Shown here: piece by piece, positions 59,883 to 64,000 of the stretch | Layout: each line of letters opens with the position of its first letter | How positions within the stretch are numbered: the stretch's first letter is position 1 | DNA from: Paracoccus litorisediminis | GTDB taxonomy: Bacteria; Pseudomonadota; Alphaproteobacteria; Rhodobacterales; Rhodobacteraceae | Length of the DNA: 64,000 nt | NCBI RefSeq assembly: GCF_009711205.1 | Contig: NZ_WMIG01000001.1 | Location: forward strand, 248,001 to 312,000 | Reading direction: 5' to 3' | Position numbers and translations under genes: made by a program | The notes under the pieces: model-generated | Told to the model about the DNA's origin: nothing | What the model saw: the letters and a program-made list of their open reading frames with translations, nothing else | Database searches by the model: none

Positions 59883-60186
59883 ATTGCCTCCCAGCAAGAG
59901 ATTTTTCTTCGTGTCCGATGCAAACGAAACAGGCTGTCAGGTCAAGGGCCACGTTTCCAAACTTTGGCAAATTTATGGAACCGACGCTACGAAATCATTA
60001 AAAAAGACGATTGATTTGGCGATCTGCCGAAAAAATTCGGGAACCATTTCCGCCAGCGAATACCAGCTATTGCGAAAACAAATGGGGCGACCGCCTGCGC
60101 GGTCGCCCCATTTTCGTCCTAATTGCGATGGCAATCCGCCAACCGGCCGCGGGAGGAGCCAGCCGGTTGGCGGGGCCTTGGGCGCC
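59883..60186. other. Gene-free stretch between the two ABC operons
   Basis: It holds the leader and promoter of the first ABC operon (AT-rich part, 59900-60080; no elements assigned with confidence), the terminator of the second operon at 60083-60110, and a second 11-bp hairpin at 60137-60172 (CGCCAACCGGC with GCCGGTTGGCG). I see no small gene. Confidence 0.6.
60083..60116. terminator. Terminator between the two ABC operons
   Basis: TGGGGCGACCGC (60083-60094) pairs with GCGGTCGCCCCA (60099-60110), a 12-bp perfect stem. On the minus strand TTTGTTTTCG follows. It ends the second operon before the promoter of the first. Confidence 0.9.
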
Positions 60187-60948
60187 CTAGAGCGCACCTT
60201 CGTATTCCAGCGATGCGCCGATCAGCTCGCGCGCATAGGGATGGGTGGCATGGTTGCCATCAATGGCCGTGCGCGGCAGCACCTCGGTCACTTCGCCATG
60301 CAGCATGACGGCGAAGCGGTCGCACATGTGATCGACCACGGCCAGATCATGGGTGACCATGATATAGGTCAGCCCGCGTTCCTCGCGCAGACGCACCAGC
60401 AGGTTCAGGATCTCGGCCTGAACCGACACGTCCAGCGCCGAGGTCGGCTCATCCAGCAGCAGCAACGACGGCTCAAGGATCAGCGCGCGGGCAATGGCGA
60501 TGCGCTGGCGCTGGCCACCGGACATCTGGTGCGGAAAGCGGTCGATGAAATCCGCGGTCAGCCCGACGTCGCGGATGACCCGGCGCATCCGGCCCTCATG
60601 GTCGTCCAGCCCGTGGATCTTCAGCGGCTCGGACAAAGTGGTGCGCACCGATTGGCGCGGATGCAGGCTGCCGTAAGGGTCTTGGAACACCATTTGCAGC
60701 AGGCGGCAGCGCTCCAGCCGCGGAATCTGACGGATGTCGCGGCCACCGACGGTGATCGAACCCTGCCAGAAATCGGTAAGCATCGAGATGCAGCGCAGCA
60801 CCGTCGATTTGCCCGATCCGCTTTCGCCGACCAGACCGAAACATTCGCCCGCCTCGACCGAGAACGTGACGCCCGGCAGCACCTTGACCGCTGCCGGCCC
60901 CTCGCCAAAGCTGATCGACAGATCACGGATATCGACATTGCTGGTCAT
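60187..60948 (-). CDS. Opp/Dpp-type ABC ATP-binding protein, second operon (F type)
   Basis: A 253-residue ATPase with Walker [10 protein letters not shown] near 41, MSGGQRQRI near 143 and Walker B LLLLDEPTSALD near 165. It lacks part of the C-terminal peptide-type extension seen in DppF. The ATG at 60948 overlaps the upstream ATPase stop by four bases; an ATG at 60969 would extend it. Last gene of the second operon, followed by a terminator. Confidence 0.92.
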   Translation of the reverse strand: MTSNVDIRDLSISFGEGPAAVKVLPGVTFSVEAGECFGLVGESGSGKSTVLRCISMLTDFWQGSITVGGRDIRQIPRLERCRLLQMVFQDPYGSLHPRQSVRTTLSEPLKIHGLDDHEGRMRRVIRDVGLTADFIDRFPHQMSGGQRQRIAIARALILEPSLLLLDEPTSALDVSVQAEILNLLVRLREERGLTYIMVTHDLAVVDHMCDRFAVMLHGEVTEVLPRTAIDGNHATHPYARELIGASLEYEGAL

Positions 60949-61784
60949 TGGGCGATCTCCTGACTCCATTCCGGGCGACGATCCAGCACCGAGAGCATCT
61001 TGCGGCGGTCCCCGATCCGGGGCTGGGCCGCCAGAAGCCCGCGGGTATAGGGGTGCTGGGCACGGTCGAGTTCATGCGCGTTCAGCGTCTCGACCACTTG
61101 CCCGTCGAACATGATCAGCACGCGGTCGCAGAAGTTGCGCACAAGGTTCAGGTCGTGGCTGATCATGATCAGCCCGATGCCGCGATCCCGCACGAGACCG
61201 TTCAGGATCTCCAGCACCTGCAGACGCACGGTCACGTCCAAAGCCGAGGTCGGCTCATCGGCGATGACCAGATCGGGCTCGGCCAGCAGCATCATGGCGA
61301 TCATCACGCGCTGACCCATACCGCCCGAAATTTCGTGCGGGTAAAGGTCGTGGACACGCTCGGGGTCGCGGATTTTCACCGCTTCCAGCATGGCCAGCGT
61401 CTTTTGCCGGGCCTCGGCCTTGGTCGCCGGGAAATGGCGCATATAGGTCTCGGCCACCTGCCGCCCGACACGCTGGATCGGGTTCAGCGAATATTTCGGG
61501 TCCTGCAGGATCATCGACATGCGCCGCCCGCGGATCTTGAGCATGTCGCGCTCGGACGCCTTCAGCAGGTCGATGTCCTCGAACTGCATCCGGTCGGCGG
61601 TGATCTGGGCCGAGGGCAGCAGCTTCAGGATGGCGCGGCCAACGGTCGATTTTCCCGAGCCGCTTTCGCCAACGATGCCCAGCCTTTCGCGGCCAAGGGT
61701 GAAGCTGACCCCCCGGACTGCATCGCGGGATGCGCCGCCATAGCGGATGGCAAGGTTCCGGACGTCAAGAACTGGCTTTTCCAT
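60945..61784 (-). CDS. Opp/Dpp-type ABC ATP-binding protein, second operon (D type)
   Basis: A 279-residue ATPase: Walker [10 protein letters not shown] near 38, the signature reads ISGGMGQRV rather than SGGQ, near 153, and Walker B LVIADEPTSALD near 175. The Gln to Met change in the LSGGQ-type signature occurs in some Opp D-type subunits. It pairs with the F-type ATPase. Confidence 0.92.
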   Translation of the reverse strand: MEKPVLDVRNLAIRYGGASRDAVRGVSFTLGRERLGIVGESGSGKSTVGRAILKLLPSAQITADRMQFEDIDLLKASERDMLKIRGRRMSMILQDPKYSLNPIQRVGRQVAETYMRHFPATKAEARQKTLAMLEAVKIRDPERVHDLYPHEISGGMGQRVMIAMMLLAEPDLVIADEPTSALDVTVRLQVLEILNGLVRDRGIGLIMISHDLNLVRNFCDRVLIMFDGQVVETLNAHELDRAQHPYTRGLLAAQPRIGDRRKMLSVLDRRPEWSQEIAQ

Positions 61785-61788
61785 GGGC

Positions 61789-62688
61789 TTACCTCCGGTT
61801 CATCTGTTTGGGGTCCAGCGCATCGCGCAAGCCGTCGCCCAGAAGGTTGAAGGCAAGACTGACGGTCAGGATGGCAAGGCCGGGGAAAGTCACCAGCCAC
61901 CAGCTGTCGATCATGTAGCGCCGACCGGTAGCGATCATCGCGCCCCATTCCGGCATCGGCGGTTGTGCGCCAAGGCCCAGGAAGCCCAGCCCCGCTGCGG
62001 TCAGGATCACCGTCGCCATGTTCAGCGTCAGCCGGATCAGCACCGAGGGCAGGCACATCGGCATGATCGACTTGAAGATGATGCGCATGTCGGACGCGCC
62101 CTGCAGCCGGGCGGCGGCGATGTAATCGGCCTTGCGGAAGGTCATCGCCTCGGCCCGGGCCAGTCGCGCAATCGGCGGCCATGCGGTCAGGGCGATGGCG
62201 ATGATCGCGTTATTCAGGCTGGGACCAAGGGCCGCGACAAACGCCAGCGACAGGATCAGCGAGGGGAAGGACAGGAAGATGTCGGTGATCCGCATCATCA
62301 CCGTGTCCAGCCGCCCGCCCATGTAACCGGCGGTGGTGCCCACGATCATCCCGATCGGCCCAACGACGATGGACACAAGGAAGATGATCGTCAGCGAGAT
62401 GCGCGAACCCCAGACCAGACGGCTGAAGATGTCGCGGCCCAGTTCGTCCGTGCCGAACAGATGCCCGTTGCCGGGCGCCTGCAGTGTATTTGCCAGATCC
62501 TGCGCATAGGGGTCATGCGTCGCGATCCATGGCGCAAAGGCGGCGATCACGATCAGCAGGCCCAACACGATCAGCCCGAAGGCCGAGGTGGGCGAGCGCA
62601 TCAGGAAGCCCAGGATATTGCGCAGAACGATCAGCGAGGACGGCATTTTCATGGCCTGACGCGGCATGTCTGTGTCTTTCACGGTCAT
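61789..62688 (-). CDS. Opp/Dpp-type ABC permease, second operon (C type)
   Basis: A 299-residue permease with six helices, the EAA-type segment ARAEAMTFRKADYIAAARLQ and the GDGLRDALDPK C-terminus. It overlaps the B-type permease by four bases. Substrate unknown. Confidence 0.92.
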   Translation of the reverse strand: MTVKDTDMPRQAMKMPSSLIVLRNILGFLMRSPTSAFGLIVLGLLIVIAAFAPWIATHDPYAQDLANTLQAPGNGHLFGTDELGRDIFSRLVWGSRISLTIIFLVSIVVGPIGMIVGTTAGYMGGRLDTVMMRITDIFLSFPSLILSLAFVAALGPSLNNAIIAIALTAWPPIARLARAEAMTFRKADYIAAARLQGASDMRIIFKSIMPMCLPSVLIRLTLNMATVILTAAGLGFLGLGAQPPMPEWGAMIATGRRYMIDSWWLVTFPGLAILTVSLAFNLLGDGLRDALDPKQMNRR

Positions 62689-63707
62689 TTCGTCCTCGGA
62701 TCAAAGGTACGATACAGCAGGTCAGAGATCAGGTTCAGCACGATGAAGATGACGCCGACGATCAGCACGCAGGTCATCACCGCATTCATGTCGCCGATGA
62801 TCAGGTTGCTGGTCAGATACTGGCCAAAGCCCGGCCAGGCGAAGACGGTCTCGATCAGCACCGCGCCTTCCAGCAGCGAGCCATAGGCCAGCGCCACGAT
62901 CGTCACCAACTGCACCCGGATGTTGCCAAAGGCGTGCAGCCAGATCGTCTGGCGGCGCGACAGGCCCTTCACCCGTGCGGTGGTCATATATTCCTGCCCC
63001 AGCTGGTCCAGCATGAAGCTGCGCGTCATCCGGGTGATATAGGCCGAGGAGGAATAGCCCAACAGCGAGGCGGGCAGGATCAGGTGGTTGATGGCCGACC
63101 AGAACACGTCGGTCTCACCGGCCAGAAGGCTGTCGATCAGCAGGAAACCGGTGCGCTCATCGACCATGCCGATATAGAACTGCTCCATTCGGCCCGAGCC
63201 ACCGACCCAGCCCAGATGGGCATAGAAGACGATCAGCGCGATCATCCCGGTCCAGAAGATCGGCATCGAATGACCGAACAGGCTGAAGACGCGGATCAGG
63301 TGGTCCTGCCACTTGTCCTTGTTCACCGCCGCCGTCACGCCCAGCGGAATGCCAAGACCCGCGCCGATCAGGATGGCGAAGGTGGCAAGCTCGATGGTGG
63401 CGGGCATGGCGCGCAGGATGTCCTGCATCACCGGCTGTCCGGTGCGGATCGAGGTGCCGAAATTGCCTGTCAGCACATCGCCCAGGTAGCGCAGGAACTG
63501 TTCCCAGATCGGGCGGTCAAGACCGAGCTGGTGATAGACCATCTCGTAGGTTTCGCGGGTCGCGTCCTCGCCGACCATGGCGCGAACGGGATCGGCGGGC
63601 ATCATCCTGCCGATCACGAAAGTCAGGACCAACAGGCCCAGCAGCGTGATGAGGATGGTGGTCGCCTGCGACGAGGCGCCACGAAGGCGCAGCCGAGCGT
63701 TCTGCAT
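62685..63707 (-). CDS. Opp/Dpp-type ABC permease, second operon (B type)
   Basis: A 340-residue permease with six helices, FVIGRMMPADPVRAMVG near the start and the EAA segment GQEYMTTARVKGLSRRQ. No binding-protein gene separates it from the cupin gene 90 bp upstream, so the binding protein must be encoded beyond the right edge or elsewhere. Confidence 0.92.
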   Translation of the reverse strand: MQNARLRLRGASSQATTILITLLGLLVLTFVIGRMMPADPVRAMVGEDATRETYEMVYHQLGLDRPIWEQFLRYLGDVLTGNFGTSIRTGQPVMQDILRAMPATIELATFAILIGAGLGIPLGVTAAVNKDKWQDHLIRVFSLFGHSMPIFWTGMIALIVFYAHLGWVGGSGRMEQFYIGMVDERTGFLLIDSLLAGETDVFWSAINHLILPASLLGYSSSAYITRMTRSFMLDQLGQEYMTTARVKGLSRRQTIWLHAFGNIRVQLVTIVALAYGSLLEGAVLIETVFAWPGFGQYLTSNLIIGDMNAVMTCVLIVGVIFIVLNLISDLLYRTFDPRTK

Positions 63708-63797
63708 GAGTCCTCCCTTTCGGCAGGACCGGCCTCCGCGTCCCTGCCGTCTGTCAAATCCTGTCAGACAAGCGGCGGCGCAGGGCCGCCGTTCCGT

Positions 63798-64000
63798 TCA
63801 CAAGAAGTCGTCGCGCCGTGGCGTGAAGTTATCGATCAGCTCACCCACTTCCAGGCATTCGCAACCATGCGTGACGCCCGAAGGGATGACGATGCTATCG
63901 CCGACATTCAACTCCAGCGTCTCATCGCCACGAAAGAACCGGAAACGGCCCTTGGCGACATAGGTGGATTGGGTGTGCGGGTGGCTGTGCAGCGCACCGC
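63798..64000 (-). CDS. Cupin-domain protein, KdgF-like, C-terminal part only
   Basis: The last 67 codons of a minus-strand gene that runs off the right edge. Cupin elements are visible: HSHPHTQSTYVAKGRFRF with metal-binding His, GDSIVIPSGVTHG and the end GELIDNFTPRRDDFL. The latter closely resembles KdgF, which linearises unsaturated uronates in pectin and alginate use (typical ending FSPVREDYL). It lies 90 bp before the second ABC permease and is probably in the same operon, hinting at sugar acid uptake. Confidence 0.8.
   Translation of the reverse strand, partial: GALHSHPHTQSTYVAKGRFRFFRGDETLELNVGDSIVIPSGVTHGCECLEVGELIDNFTPRRDDFL

Noticed and set aside
54584..60110. Inverted repeats at the ABC operons as insertion sequence ends
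   Set aside because: They are ordinary hairpins with T-runs or intergenic stems, with no transposase or target duplication nearby.

Overview
The window is high-GC alphaproteobacterial chromosome. Gene order, protein sequences, a SAM/SAH-type riboswitch in front of metK and the DUF1489, BolA and SPOR genes point to Rhodobacteraceae, most likely Paracoccus or a close relative. This is inference from family knowledge; no database search was possible. Coordinates are those of the window.

Left core (1-32406). A minus-strand housekeeping block reads argS, a SPOR protein, nagZ and the first codons of a probable scpA, with a cation/proton antiporter upstream. A plus-strand block follows with a DEAD-box helicase, lnt and metK; the SAM/SAH riboswitch masks the metK ribosome-binding site. 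Next come a J-domain protein, bolA, glpX and recJ, three near-identical tRNA-Glu(TTC) genes, a Bcr/CflA-type efflux protein, a DUF1489 protein and tRNA-Gly(CCC). Then there is an RND pump pair and a signalling group: a NarL-type kinase and regulator, an XRE regulator, a small membrane protein and a symporter-fused histidine kinase. An orphan SpoA-domain (FliM/FliN-like) protein and the group infA, maf, RNase G/E, yacG and tRNA-Phe close this part.

Integrated element (32391-52593, about 20.2 kb). It sits in the 3' end of tRNA-Phe. A 19-bp direct repeat marks both ends, a P4-type tyrosine integrase lies next to the right end, and GGTCCACCCA repeats inside both ends look like integrase arm sites. 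From the right it carries the integrase, an unknown gene, an AlpA-like protein, a winged-helix protein, a PC4-like protein, a Toprim primase, a DUF3987 helicase-like protein, two small genes, two virion DNA-ejection-type proteins (one with a lysozyme domain) and small phage genes. No terminase, portal, capsid or tail gene is visible, so it is either a phage satellite or a heavily reduced prophage. Its left 9 kb is lower-GC cargo. It includes an SRAP-family protein with an unusual in-frame upstream extension, lipoproteins, an XRE regulator behind four regularly spaced operator-like sites, a secreted trypsin-like protease, a membrane-anchored nuclease, an Excalibur-domain lipoprotein and several small orphans.

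Right core (52594-64000). A gluconate 5-dehydrogenase-like SDR and a lysine 2,3-aminomutase-like radical SAM protein diverge around a perfect GntR-type palindrome. Two peptide/opine-class (Opp/Dpp) ABC importer operons follow on the minus strand. The first is complete (dppABCDF order). The second has both permeases and both ATPases, preceded by a partial cupin gene with a KdgF-like C-terminus, which hints at uronate-type sugars rather than peptides.
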